From Achatina immaculata (lineage: Eukaryota; Mollusca; Gastropoda; Stylommatophora; Achatinidae), in NCBI GenBank assembly GCA_009760885.1, contig CM019719.1, positions 31,994,084 to 32,058,083 on the forward strand: 64,000 nt of DNA, written 5' to 3'. How positions within the stretch are numbered: position 1 is the stretch's first letter; every line of letters starts with the position of its first letter. This document shows, in pieces, positions 60,601 to 64,000 of this stretch. The position numbers and the translations under genes were made by a program. The notes beneath the pieces are model-generated. The model did not search any database and had not been told where the DNA came from. It saw nothing but the letters and a program-made list of their open reading frames with translations.

Positions 60601-63600
60601 CAGGTACACTGTGAGAGCAAAGAAATGAGCAAACTGGAGATGTGCTGCAGGCAATCTTCCACGTGGAGGTGACATAAGATGACAAAGTGGTCTATATCCC
60701 TTTATCCCAAAACTACAGAAACAAATTTACAAAGGCTAACTATTCATTAAAATTTACAACAGTTCTCTTTTTTTTTTTTTTTTTGTTCATGATTAGTTCT
60801 GGATTGACTTGTATGTGTTTCCTCTTGTTTTATTTTCTTTTACATTATTTACTGCAATTTTCCAGCCGGTGTCCAAACTGCTAGGATGGGAAACTTCTAT
60901 CAGTCAATCAGTCAGTCATTTGCAAGTCCCTTGCAACAGCTCTCCTGTAGGCCTCTTGGTTGTAAGCAAAATGCCCTGCTGCTGATGCATCCATTTGCAG
61001 ATTATCAACGATATCTTGCAGCCATCTTTGCCTTGGTCTTTCTCTCTTTTTCCCCATTATGTACCCTTCCAAAATGGTCTTCTCTAAATTCTCATGACGT
61101 TTAATGTGGAAACTCCTGGCTTTCTAATATAATGAAACAGTGCTAACAGCACTCATAGACACTATCCGCAGTGATGAGTTAACCATCACCCAGACCTCTT
61201 GGCTAAGCTTAGGGCTTCCACCCCCACTTCGCCCCCTTCTGATTTACATTGTTCCTCCCTTAATATAAAGTTCATAAAAGAATAATTTGTATTTGCTTTT
61301 TTTTTTTCCCCTGACTCAGCCAGCTCTCTAGTTTTAGCCAGTTCAGCCTAAAGGATAACCTCCCACTGACTGCAAGGTACTTCATTCCTTCCAGTGACCA
61401 TACAGGTCTTTTGTTACTGTTTACTGTAACATGCTGGAGAGTGCATGCATGCTGGCATGTGGCAGCCCTGTGGCGGAGGTCTGCTATGAATCTGTTTCAG
61501 GACATACTGGCACAAGCGAAAAAACCTAGTGCAATAAGTTTATATAAATCTCTTAATTATAAAGGTAAAACTGGGCATTATCATGGAGTGCTCTTCGGCT
61601 GGCTGCTGTCCTCAACATAAAAAGAAAAAAATGAGGGATCTGACAATCAATACACTATATAAACATTACAGTTAATAGTTTTTACTCTGACATTACCTGG
61701 TTCATTGTGAAACAAGTGCTTGACTGTAGCTTCAGGTGTGTCAAAGAAAAGTTTAGCAGATGAACTGTAATCTCCATCATCACAGAAAAACTGAAACAAT
61801 TCATCAGAAGAGCTTCAATCTCATACTAGTTTTAAACTGAAAAACTGACAATGGCATAATGTTGATATGTAATTGAGGGTTGAATCAAACTCCATATATG
61901 TTGTTGGAAAGTAATCAACAAGCCAGTTACCATTCACCATGTCTTATGATGCTTTGCACGACAGAAACAAATTATCTTCACTTCTCACAATCTGCATTCA
62001 GCCTTTGTGTAATGCTCAATATGAGGACTGCTCGCAATGGTCAGGGACTGAATTTTTTTTTCTGGGAAACTATAAAACACAGTAAAGTGATGCCAAGCAT
62101 GGGTTGCAGTAACCATTCCTGAGTGTACATAAAAAATCTGAACCTGTTATCTTCGGTCATTCACATTGAACAAGGCTCCAAGGGAACGCTTGCAGGTTCT
62201 GGTGCATTACAATATGGATGAGAAAATTCAACAGCATGTGTGCACTCAGGACGACTGGTGCTAAAACTTACTAGTGCTACAATCAGCTTTTGGTGAGTCC
62301 TGCCTAAGTTGATCGAAGACATCTGAGTAGTTTTCCTGCTTCAAAAGTGGACACTGACTGTTTGAAGATGAACACTGCCCTGGCAGACCATCCACCTCCC
62401 ACATCGATCAGGCTGAGATACGGTAAAAGAAATCATTTGCACTAACCAACATTCAGCAGTCAGAGAAGTAGCAGAGGATGTAGGAATGGCAGTTGCTACT
62501 TGCCATAAAATTCTAAGTGAAGATTTGGGTATGAGATGTGTGTCAGTGAAACTCATGGCCCATTTCCTGACTGTGGAGCAAAAAGGAAGATCGCGTGTCA
62601 ATTTGCACTGATCTCCATGAGTAAGCCCAAAATAATCTCAACTTCTTGCCATCGATAATCATGGTGATGAAAGCTGGACATATCAGTATGACCTAGAAAC
62701 TAAGTTAATGTCATCCCAATGGGGAATGTCATCATTTCCTCAATCAAAGAAGGCACAGCAGGTGAAGTCCAATGTCAAAATCATGTTGATTGCTTTCTTC
62801 GACACTGATGGACTAATTCATCATGAATATATCCCTAGAGAGCTGATAGTGAATGTAAAATTCTACGCAGCAGCTGTACAATGCCTCCACAACACTGTGC
62901 GAAGAAATCATCCTGAGAAGTGGCATATTGGTGACTGGATCTTTCACCATGACAATGCCCCTGCACCCATATCTTTCACAACAAATGAATTTTTGGTAAA
63001 ACACCACATTACATTGCTTCTACACCCTCCATACTCACCTGACCTTGCTCCTTGCAACTTCTTATTCTCACATCTGAATAAAACATTGAAAGGCCACCGA
63101 TTTGATAAAGCTGAAGAGATTCAAACAAATGTGATGAGACAAATGAGAGTTATTTCGCAAAGTAACTTCCAAAAGTCTTTCCATAAACAACAGGACAATC
63201 ACAAGGAGACTAGTTTGAAGGAGAATAGACCAAGAAGCCTGTAAGTCTACTCATTTCAACCAAAAAAAATTCAGTCCTGGAACTCTGCAAACAGGCCTTT
63301 ATTGTTCCATAATATTCTAAACAAAATGATATGTGGGGGGGGGGGGGGGGGGTGAATTAATTCAGACTCCATAACAAACACAACAAGAGTGCTTAGTCCA
63401 CACAGATCTATGGTACCAAACCTAGTGCGATGGATCAGATATGTCCACTACCAGGATGCCACAAAAATCTGGACAAAACTGTGACCTCATCTCTGATAAA
63501 TGGGCTCTTGATTCAGCAAAATATGAAGCTTGAAGGCTGGCAGTGGAATAATCAACAACTTCTACAAATAGGAAACAATAAGGCTTTCACACAGCAAAGT

Positions 63601-64000
63601 AACAGAGCACAGTACTATATGGTTAGACTTTGAAAAACTGGGGAAAAATCATAAACAAAACACTCTTAGACATGACTCTCAGACATGAGAGAAAGAAAAA
63701 TGAAAAGAGAATTAAAGCCGGTTCAAGTCCCAGGTAATTCTCTTGTCATTTTTCTTTATGTCTAAAAGTGTTTTGTTTACAATTATTTTCAAGTTATAAC
63801 CATACAATATTGCGCTCTGTTACTTTACAATAAAAAAAAAATTTCCCATGCTGTGAGGTAGGGAAACTTTACATACAACTTGAAAAGCTCAGTATACAAA
63901 ATATATAGTATAAAAAAACAGAAAGCTTTACAAAACTCACTTGCACAAGGACAGAATTATTGTCCTGTTTGTTATCTGTGAGGTCCTTGCAATCAATGCT
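36575..64000 (-). CDS. CLCN7-like: CLC-7-like H+/Cl- exchange transporter, 3' half (11 exons)
   Basis: A CLC-family antiporter. Vertebrate CLC-7 exchanges chloride for protons in lysosomes (and the osteoclast ruffled border) with the beta-subunit OSTM1. Exons on the minus strand: 63941-64000, 61697-61790, 59631-59794, 58086-58137, 49284-49411, 47728-47813, 46776-46905, 44763-44843, 42778-42870, 40220-40303, 36575-36751. All junctions are GT..AG, phases agree throughout, and no internal stop occurs. Landmarks are [19 protein letters not shown] (GxFxP anion-path motif), [19 protein letters not shown], two CBS domains and [22 protein letters not shown]. Residue order and exon breaks agree with CLC-7 rather than CLC-6, which carries a long insert between CBS motifs. 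The first half, including the gating and proton glutamates, lies beyond the right edge. The introns (0.8-8.7 kb) are filled with transposons. The C terminus after DLARF is unlike vertebrate CLC-7. Confidence 0.93.
38111..38820. mobile_element. piggyBac-like MITE with TTAA duplication (copy 1)
   Basis: 710 bp flanked on both sides by TTAA (38107-38110 and 38821-38824). Terminal inverted repeat CACTTCCCGTGCGT at the left, CACTTTCCGTGCGT inverted at the right (one mismatch in 14). TGTCACTATAATGACC is repeated near the right end. Removing the element and one TTAA recreates the family A sequence GATTTTTAAGGGCATGC seen at 25244-25260. No transposase is encoded. TTAA target use is diagnostic for the piggyBac superfamily. 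The interior (AGATCTAGACATAT-TTAGATGACT, inverted) is shared with 58606-59298. Confidence 0.93.
38949..40048 (-). mobile_element. 1.1-kb non-autonomous retroposon with 13-bp target duplication
   Basis: Flanked by ATTAATTAGTAAT (38936-38948) and ATTAGTTAGTAAT (40049-40061), 12 of 13 identical. The minus-strand 3' end reads GGTGGTAGAAGCGAACGAAT then AAGAAGAAG, a short (GAA)n tail. The interior has two tandem modules: about three copies of an 85-90-bp unit (GAGTTGGACT-TCTCACCAGAAAACC ... GGGTGAGAGGTGGTTGC) and three diverged copies of a ~115-bp unit (GCCAGTTTAGGCATAT ... CCTCTAGAGCAGAGGTGC). A GTGGTCC/GGACCAC-rich palindromic patch lies at 39010-39085. A shorter copy is at 60120-60430. No protein is encoded; autonomous partner unknown. 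Confidence 0.8.
40220..40303 (-). CDS. CLCN7-like: CLCN7-like exon j (CBS2 start)
   Basis: 84 nt, phase 0 to 0. Encodes [20 protein letters not shown] then QSHYIVLE. It corresponds to the MDLSEFMNPSPYTV stretch of CLC-7. Acceptor TTATCACAG, donor GTACTT. Conservation is moderate; the order and phase make the assignment firm. Confidence 0.88.
40885..41650 (-). mobile_element. Mariner-derived MITE with long TIRs (copy 1)
   Basis: Ends AAGGTCATATAGAAAGTCGT-GAGCA and, inverted, AAGGGTTATACCGAAAGTCG-TGAGCA, with the repeat extending over about 45 bp (TTTTTAAAAATCAGAATTTA). The interior carries decayed pieces of mariner transposase on the minus strand, related to the copy at 56770-57371. Located in the CLCN7-like intron between exons i and j. 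Confidence 0.8.
42058..42280 (+). mobile_element. LINE family E 3' fragment with (GA)n tail (copy E1)
   Basis: ACTAAGATGGACATCCCAGG, AAAAGAGACATGGAGAAGAA and GGGCACTTAATGCTCAGAGA match copy E2 (53718-54129). The element ends exactly where a (GA)n run begins. Encodes the [17 protein letters not shown].. segment in broken form. Confidence 0.88.
42538..42735. repeat. GA-rich microsatellite
   Basis: About 200 bp of GAGAGA with CAGAGA and TAAAGAGA interruptions. It lies about 40 bp from the donor of exon i, within the intron. The plus-strand arginine/glutamate frame over it is an artefact. Confidence 0.95.
42778..42870 (-). CDS. CLCN7-like: CLCN7-like exon i
   Basis: 93 nt, phase 0 to 0. Encodes [20 protein letters not shown] then [11 protein letters not shown]. 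It is the inter-CBS linker with the conserved AYPR(F/Y)-PIQ motif. Acceptor ATTGCAG, donor GTATGT. Confidence 0.93.
43316..43950. repeat. ~32-bp minisatellite, about 20 copies, with higher-order pattern
   Basis: Unit GTTTTTGTTTCTCAAAGTCT followed by AAGTTTATACAA. Subtypes GTTTCTGCTTCTCAAAG, AGGTTTTTATAC and ACAAAAG recur in the same order (blocks starting near 43340 and near 43580), so units were amplified in sets. Confidence 0.93.
43950..44066 (+). mobile_element. SINE 3' fragment (copy 4)
   Basis: AGGTGTGGTACTATCCACAT, GGAAATATGGGCTGAACACC and GGCATGGAAACAGATTTTAC correspond to the 3' half of the tRNA-derived SINE. Ends in TTTACCTTTACC. Confidence 0.75.
44281..44545 (-). mobile_element. 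tRNA-derived SINE, copy 5 (near full length)
   Basis: The best-preserved head of the family. The minus strand starts GGGTGTCTGAGTGGTGAAGT then GGTTAGTGCACTGGTCTCTC, with B box GGGGGTTCGAATCTGGCC and CGGAGGCACCC closing an acceptor-like stem. The body and the 3' end GACATGACAGAATTACC-TTTAACTTTACC follow. Lies in the intron between exons h and i. Confidence 0.92.
44763..44843 (-). CDS. CLCN7-like: CLCN7-like exon h (CBS1, second half)
   Basis: 81 nt, phase 0 to 0. Encodes [20 protein letters not shown] and [16 protein letters not shown] is a hallmark of CLC-6/7 CBS1. A nearer AG (GTTCAG) would break the phase, so the upstream acceptor TTATCCTTCAG is chosen. Donor GTTTGT. Confidence 0.9.
45640..46335. 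mobile_element. Related MITE-like sequence (copy 3, boundaries uncertain)
   Basis: The right part (46120-46300: AAACTCTGCATTTATGGAAT, TTTTCAACTATACCCC) matches 59100-59225 in the piggyBac-like MITE copy 2. CTTCCCCTGCCGGC at about 45666 is mirrored by GCCAGCAGGGGAAG at 46317. No clear TTAA directly flanks these repeats. May be a related subfamily or a mosaic. Confidence 0.5.
46446..46521 (+). other. tRNA-like sequence (probable SINE head remnant)
   Basis: GGGACTGGTAGCTCAGTGAT has a perfect A box (TAGCTCAGTGATT). CTTGAATGCAAATCCCACC at 46498 sits where the B box and 3' acceptor strand would be, but the B box is degraded and the anticodon arm does not fold cleanly. Unrelated in sequence to the SINE at 44281. 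Lies in a CLCN7-like intron. Confidence 0.5.
46776..46905 (-). CDS. CLCN7-like: CLCN7-like exon g (CBS1, first half)
   Basis: 130 nt, phase 2 to 0. Encodes [40 protein letters not shown] and NPV. It has the CBS1 pattern VMS-PV...V..I...L....HNGFPVVD. Acceptor TAATCAG, donor GTATGT. Confidence 0.95.
47320..47575 (+). other. Possible retroelement remnant
   Basis: GC-richer block (GGAGGCTGGCTGCATCAGGG, AAGAATGCTACACAGGGAGC, GGATCGGAGCACTTATGG) with no matching copy in the window. Compositionally it resembles the LINE fragments rather than the intron background. Not assignable. Confidence 0.3.
47728..47813 (-). CDS. CLCN7-like: CLCN7-like exon f
   Basis: 86 nt, phase 0 to 2. Encodes [20 protein letters not shown] and PMTTNISA. 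This is the conserved G-YD-H-L link from the membrane domain to the first CBS domain. Acceptor GGCACAG, donor GTAAGT. Confidence 0.95.
48055..48180 (+). repeat. Dispersed repeat S, copy 1
   Basis: CAATCACCAGTCAGTTTACT, AGCAACAAATTCTCTCCACT and CAGCCTTTGAATGGTGCTC correspond to 61910-62035. Unnamed family. Confidence 0.6.
48540..49055 (+). mobile_element. LINE family D 3' fragment (copy D2), split by an insertion
   Basis: The left piece (48565-48631, GGGAAACAGAAACTGACGGA, GACCTAGAACAACTTGGGG) and right piece (48895-49055, GAAATTATGACAGTGCTCAG to the (GAT)n tail) are continuous in copy D1 at 20455. Between them is a 263-bp insertion with an 11-bp duplication of GAAATTATGAC. Confidence 0.87.
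48632..48894. mobile_element. 263-bp fold-back insertion, possible Penelope-type terminal repeat
   Basis: Bounded by GAAATTATGAC at 48621-48631 and 48895-48905 (perfect 11-bp duplication), so it is a discrete insertion. It is largely palindromic: arms of about 90 bp (AAACTAGGAAAAAAAGTAGG to GAGCCTTAATCATAC, and GTACGATTAAGGCTCACTCC to TTCCTAGTTTATAC) around an 11-bp centre. A further 75 bp at the left (CACTGCAGTAAAGCTGTGAT) continues the same consensus that 56615-56725 carries on the other strand. Thus it is one full copy joined head-to-head to a partial copy. Penelope-like elements are known for such inverted terminal repeats with hammerhead motifs; the assignment is inference. Confidence 0.75.
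49284..49411 (-). CDS. CLCN7-like: CLCN7-like exon e (last transmembrane helices)
   Basis: 128 nt, phase 1 to 0. Encodes [20 protein letters not shown] then [22 protein letters not shown], the end of the membrane domain. Very close to the CLC-7 consensus. Acceptor TTCTTCAG, donor GTAGGT. It is separated from exon d by an 8.7-kb intron carrying a whole LINE. Confidence 0.97.
49491..49880 (+). mobile_element. LINE family B 3' fragment (copy B3)
   Basis: TTAGACTCTTTCGAAAACAA, AATGCCTAAGGAAAATACTC, AGATGGACATATGTCAGTCC and the end GGCATGGGAAGGATGTAAG. Broken frame, 5'-truncated. About 600 bp away from the oppositely oriented copy B4, so the two can pair as a long hairpin in transcripts. Confidence 0.9.
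50275..50450. repeat. 30-bp minisatellite, about 6 copies
   Basis: Unit GATAAACAGGTAATCACTAA followed by CAACATAATT; one 27-bp unit lacks AAC. Confidence 0.92.
50515..51125 (-). mobile_element. LINE family B 3' fragment (copy B4), longest open frame
   Basis: The minus-strand frame 50711-51115 encodes the RT C-terminal region: [56 protein letters not shown] and [18 protein letters not shown]. The frame is then lost, but the nucleotide match continues to the tail at 50515 (CCTTCCCATGCC region). Ends upstream near CTTGGCAAGCTACATAGACC. 5'-truncated: no catalytic RT block. Confidence 0.9.
51170..51430 (+). repeat. Dispersed repeat R2, copy 2
   Basis: Counterpart of 22105-22312: AGAAACTGCTGACTAGTGCT, TTCCTCTTCCTTCCCAGAGC, AGGCTGGGTGAACCCC and GAGCCACAGTCTGACCCC, ending GGTCGGTAAACCAGTG. 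Confidence 0.75.
51668..52594 (-). CDS. LINE RNase H domain and C-terminal zinc-knuckle-like segment
   Basis: Open frame of 308 codons. The four acidic RNase H residues are visible: D in [13 protein letters not shown] in [15 protein letters not shown] in [13 protein letters not shown], and D in [18 protein letters not shown]. Downstream is [18 protein letters not shown] and a Cys/His cluster [20 protein letters not shown], typical of the C-terminal tail of RNase H LINEs in invertebrates. The domain appears catalytically intact although the upstream RT is broken. It would be made only as part of a polyprotein, so expression is unlikely. Confidence 0.9.
   Translation of the reverse strand: MKKSSYLSTLKLCALETIESYPKDWIHAYTFKETDSAGYGVLIMFPDKTTSHISAPCGSRCSSYDAEMQVVLAALAATTTKYKNSASHPENLVIFSDSQSALQALEIWLPTADHITTDILNAINQLASYDIKSTLQWIPGHIDIRGNERADRLAKNGAIMPQPHISTNMRTAEHVIHSKQQWMDSWASNPTGRSLYTHLPKPNPGDDISSLCHRDQCTIFRLRTGHVTLNKHLHRVTADHTPYCMHCNRQEEETVKHHLLDCSALKDLQKNLIPPNSSVTDILHGDVEQMKRTCMFNYLAQGKKSENL
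52945..54560 (-). pseudogene. LINE reverse transcriptase, interrupted
   Basis: Pieces in order: [18 protein letters not shown] (RT block 0, at about 54410-54490), the W-K-S-I-PILKKG block (54240-54350), then a family E insertion at 54129-53718. It continues [16 protein letters not shown] (block A with catalytic Asp), [20 protein letters not shown] (block B/C), and the catalytic F-A-D-D region reading [12 protein letters not shown], in which the first Asp is not preserved. The thumb is [20 protein letters not shown] and [17 protein letters not shown]. Several frameshifts; inactive. Confidence 0.85.
53718..54129 (+). mobile_element. LINE family E 3' fragment inserted in the LINE RT (copy E2)
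   Basis: Open frame 53750-54112 encodes [56 protein letters not shown] and [18 protein letters not shown]. It is followed by GGTTCAGAGAGAGAGAGAG. Flanks share AGTCTTGA (53710-53717 and 54130-54137), a probable 8-bp target duplication. Inserted opposite to the host element. Confidence 0.85.
55132..55760 (-). pseudogene. LINE AP-endonuclease domain
   Basis: Begins [18 protein letters not shown] (start of an APE domain, one frame), then after shifts the frame 55605-55132 gives [49 protein letters not shown] (catalytic GDFNAH), and [15 protein letters not shown] with SDHRLL (D-x-x-x and SDH catalytic pair). Key residues of the endonuclease core remain, but the N terminus is frameshifted. Confidence 0.85.
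56615..56725 (+). repeat. Terminal-repeat-like element (family P), copy 3
   Basis: AATAAAGCTGTTCCTAGTTT, ATACATTTTGGTATCACAGC, TTTACTGCAGTG and TATAGTTGTATGACTATACA match the left part of the fold-back insertion at 48632-48720 in reverse. Lacks the GAAA-containing head. Confidence 0.65.
56770..57371 (-). mobile_element. Mariner-derived MITE with long TIRs (copy 2)
   Basis: Ends GAGGGTCATACCAAAAGTTG-TGAGCAAA and, inverted, GAGGGTCATACTGAAAATCG-TGAGCAAA; homology continues for about 45 bp. TA precedes the left end. The 0.6-kb interior keeps a minus-strand frame (56848-57147) with [20 protein letters not shown] and [20 protein letters not shown], which is the mariner transposase second helix-turn-helix and the following WVP motif. 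The catalytic domain is gone. Confidence 0.88.
57372..58085. other. Intronic sequence with an unexplained open frame
   Basis: A plus-strand frame at 57547-57924 (125 codons) includes [19 protein letters not shown] and [19 protein letters not shown]. It has a polypyrimidine/AG just before it (TTTTTTCTTTTCAG at about 57613). No known domain, no partner exon found. Probably chance or an old repeat. Confidence 0.3.
58086..58137 (-). CDS. CLCN7-like: CLCN7-like exon d (52-nt micro-exon)
   Basis: 52 nt, phase 0 to 1. Encodes [17 protein letters not shown] plus one base of the next Gly codon. It is equivalent to the YALMGAAAQLG helix of CLC-7. The motif is diverged (VGASAML for MGAAAQL) but splice sites (TTTTCACAG acceptor, GTGAG donor) and phase fit exactly. 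Confidence 0.85.
58220..58500. other. GC-richer intronic block, unassigned
   Basis: Segment with TGACCAAGACCCTGTCTCAC, CCCCATGGTGGTGGAG and GAGCTGCATTCGGGGAC stands out from the AT-rich intron. Perhaps a retroelement 5' region. No second copy in the window. Confidence 0.3.
58530..58605. repeat. 36-bp minisatellite, left remnant beside a MITE
   Basis: AATATATCAGTTACATCAGT then GATGATATTTAA is a diverged form of the unit at 59299-59553. It is separated from the rest of the array by the MITE at 58606-59298. Confidence 0.75.
58606..59298. mobile_element. piggyBac-like MITE with TTAA duplication (copy 2)
   Basis: 693 bp between TTAA at 58602-58605 and TTAA at 59299-59302. Right end inverted reads CTCTTTCCGTGCCACAGGAA; left end CTCTTCCTTCTTGTGCCC (same motif with a 5-bp gap). 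The interior AGATCTAGACATATTAGATG and GCGAGACACAATTATTGTC is the inverse of the copy at 38111-38820. Excision recreates a normal unit of the flanking 36-bp minisatellite (ATATTTAATGTC). Confidence 0.9.
59299..59553. repeat. 36-bp minisatellite, about 7 copies
   Basis: Unit ATCACATCAGTGGTAATATT followed by TAATGTCGGAATATAA. It ends about 80 bp before the donor of CLCN7-like exon c. Minus-strand frames across it encode the repeat only. Confidence 0.93.
59631..59794 (-). CDS. CLCN7-like: CLCN7-like exon c (anion-path GxFxP)
   Basis: 164 nt, phase 1 to 0. Encodes [20 protein letters not shown] then [20 protein letters not shown] and a short tail ending SWATG. GLFIP is the third conserved CLC signature (GxFxP) at the start of helix N, contributing to anion coordination. 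Acceptor TTACCAG, donor GTGAGA. Confidence 0.96.
60120..60430 (+). mobile_element. Non-autonomous retroposon, shorter copy of 38949-40048
   Basis: AAGTCCAACTCTAGGCTGGA, GGTTTTCTGGTGAGAAAGTC, CAACCCACCGAGAATACAGG and GGATCACAGGGCGG are the reverse complement of 39000-39300. The 3' end GGTGGTAGAACAGAAGAAGA runs into a (GAA)-rich tail as in the other copy. GTGGTCC palindromes at 60318-60365. 5'-truncated to about 310 bp. Confidence 0.85.
60905..61110 (-). mobile_element. LINE family A 3' end (copy A6)
   Basis: AGTCAGTCATTTGCAAGTCC, CAGCCATCTTTGCCTTGGTC and CCATTATGTACCCTTCC are the reverse of the family A 3' end. Starts in the (CTGA)n tail at about 60897 and stops at GACGTTTAATGTGG. Lies in the intron between exons b and c. 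Confidence 0.87.
61111..61696. other. Intronic sequence, unassigned
   Basis: No feature recognised apart from a poly-T tract near 61297. Confidence 0.35.
61697..61790 (-). CDS. CLCN7-like: CLCN7-like exon b
   Basis: 94 nt, phase 0 to 1. Encodes [20 protein letters not shown] and [11 protein letters not shown]. It corresponds to the CLC-7 segment FCADGEYNSMAAAFFNTPE. Acceptor TTTCAG, donor GTAATG. Confidence 0.92.
61905..62040 (+). repeat. Dispersed repeat S, copy 2
   Basis: CAACAAGCCAGTTACCATTC, ACAAATTATCTTCACTTCTC and CAGCCTTTGTGTAATGCTC pair with 48055-48180. A mariner element (62042-63280) begins at its right end. Confidence 0.55.
62042..63280 (+). mobile_element. Mariner element with imperfect TIRs
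   Basis: The left end CAGGGACTGAATTTTTTTTT and the inverted right end CCAGGACTGAATTTTTTTTG match apart from one inserted G. 1.24 kb, the normal mariner size. Contains one transposase gene in decayed form. Lies in the intron between exons a and b. Confidence 0.85.
62340..63244 (+). pseudogene. Mariner transposase with stops; third catalytic Asp mutated
   Basis: First a helix-turn-helix piece, [20 protein letters not shown] then [18 protein letters not shown], with several stops. Then an open frame from 62708 with [54 protein letters not shown] (second catalytic Asp) and [20 protein letters not shown]. The last motif is normally APCDFFLF, so the third catalytic Asp is Asn here. Inactive. A long C-terminal open stretch survives. 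Confidence 0.9.
63335..63353. repeat. Poly-G tract
   Basis: A run of 18-19 G following ATATGT. Confidence 0.95.
63596..63826. repeat. 231-bp fold-back (inverted repeat) with tRNA-like centre
   Basis: Left arm AAAGTAACAGAGCACAGTAC, ATATGGTTAGACTTTGAAAA, AAACAAAACACTCTTAGACA, AGAAAGAAAAATGAAAAGAG. The right arm is the inverted counterpart, ending TGCGCTCTGTTACTTT. Arms are about 100 bp with roughly 80% match and some indels. The centre GAATTAAAGCCGGTTCAAGT-CCCAGG has a B-box-like GGTTCAAGTCC. Two copies of one short repeat joined head-to-head, or a fold-back transposon. Lies in the intron just downstream of exon a. Confidence 0.85.
63941..64000 (-). CDS. CLCN7-like: CLCN7-like exon a (partial at window edge)
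   Basis: Encodes [20 protein letters not shown], the hydrophilic lumenal loop that in CLC-7 follows a DCxPL motif. Donor GTGAGT at 63940. Ends in phase 0. The exon continues beyond the window. Confidence 0.8.

Overview
This is a eukaryotic, AT-rich, intron-containing stretch from an invertebrate animal. The coding content and the repeats (non-LTR retrotransposons with RNase H, mariner, tRNA-derived SINEs, many minisatellites) would fit a mollusc or another lophotrochozoan. That placement is inference from general familiarity, not from a search.

One gene is certain: the 3' half of a CLC-7-like chloride/proton exchanger (CLCN7 family) on the minus strand. It is read from the right edge (64000) down to a stop at 36575. 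Eleven exons (1149 nt, 382 codons plus stop) join with matching phases and GT..AG sites. They run from the lumenal loop before the GxFxP segment through both CBS domains. The 5' half lies beyond the right edge. A second, unidentified minus-strand terminal exon lies at 29528-29708.

Left part (1-36 kb): almost no genes. It has a 29-bp minisatellite with a 377-bp higher-order period (1-918), other minisatellites (2203, 3781, 4560, 10676, 11795, 17150, 26160, 31180, 32208), and a tetranucleotide array interspersed with (TAACC)n blocks (6938-7385). It also holds an internally deleted mariner with intact terminal inverted repeats (20929-21870), a decayed 1.9-kb retrotransposon with a mutated catalytic motif (23765-25705), a mariner pseudogene (33748-35008) and tRNA-derived SINEs.

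Right part (36-64 kb): CLCN7-like exons separated by introns full of mobile elements, several nested inside one another. They include a pair of piggyBac-like MITEs with TTAA duplications (38111-38820 and 58606-59298), a 1.1-kb retroposon inside a retrotransposon (38949-40048), a nearly complete but broken RNase H-bearing LINE interrupted by another LINE (51470-56340), two mariner-derived MITEs, a mariner with a lost catalytic Asp (62042-63280), and a fold-back insertion with an 11-bp target duplication (48632-48894) that may be a Penelope-type terminal repeat.

No operon, CRISPR array or prokaryotic gene cluster is present. The most informative material is the record of nested insertions, where empty sites can be rebuilt from sister copies in the same window.
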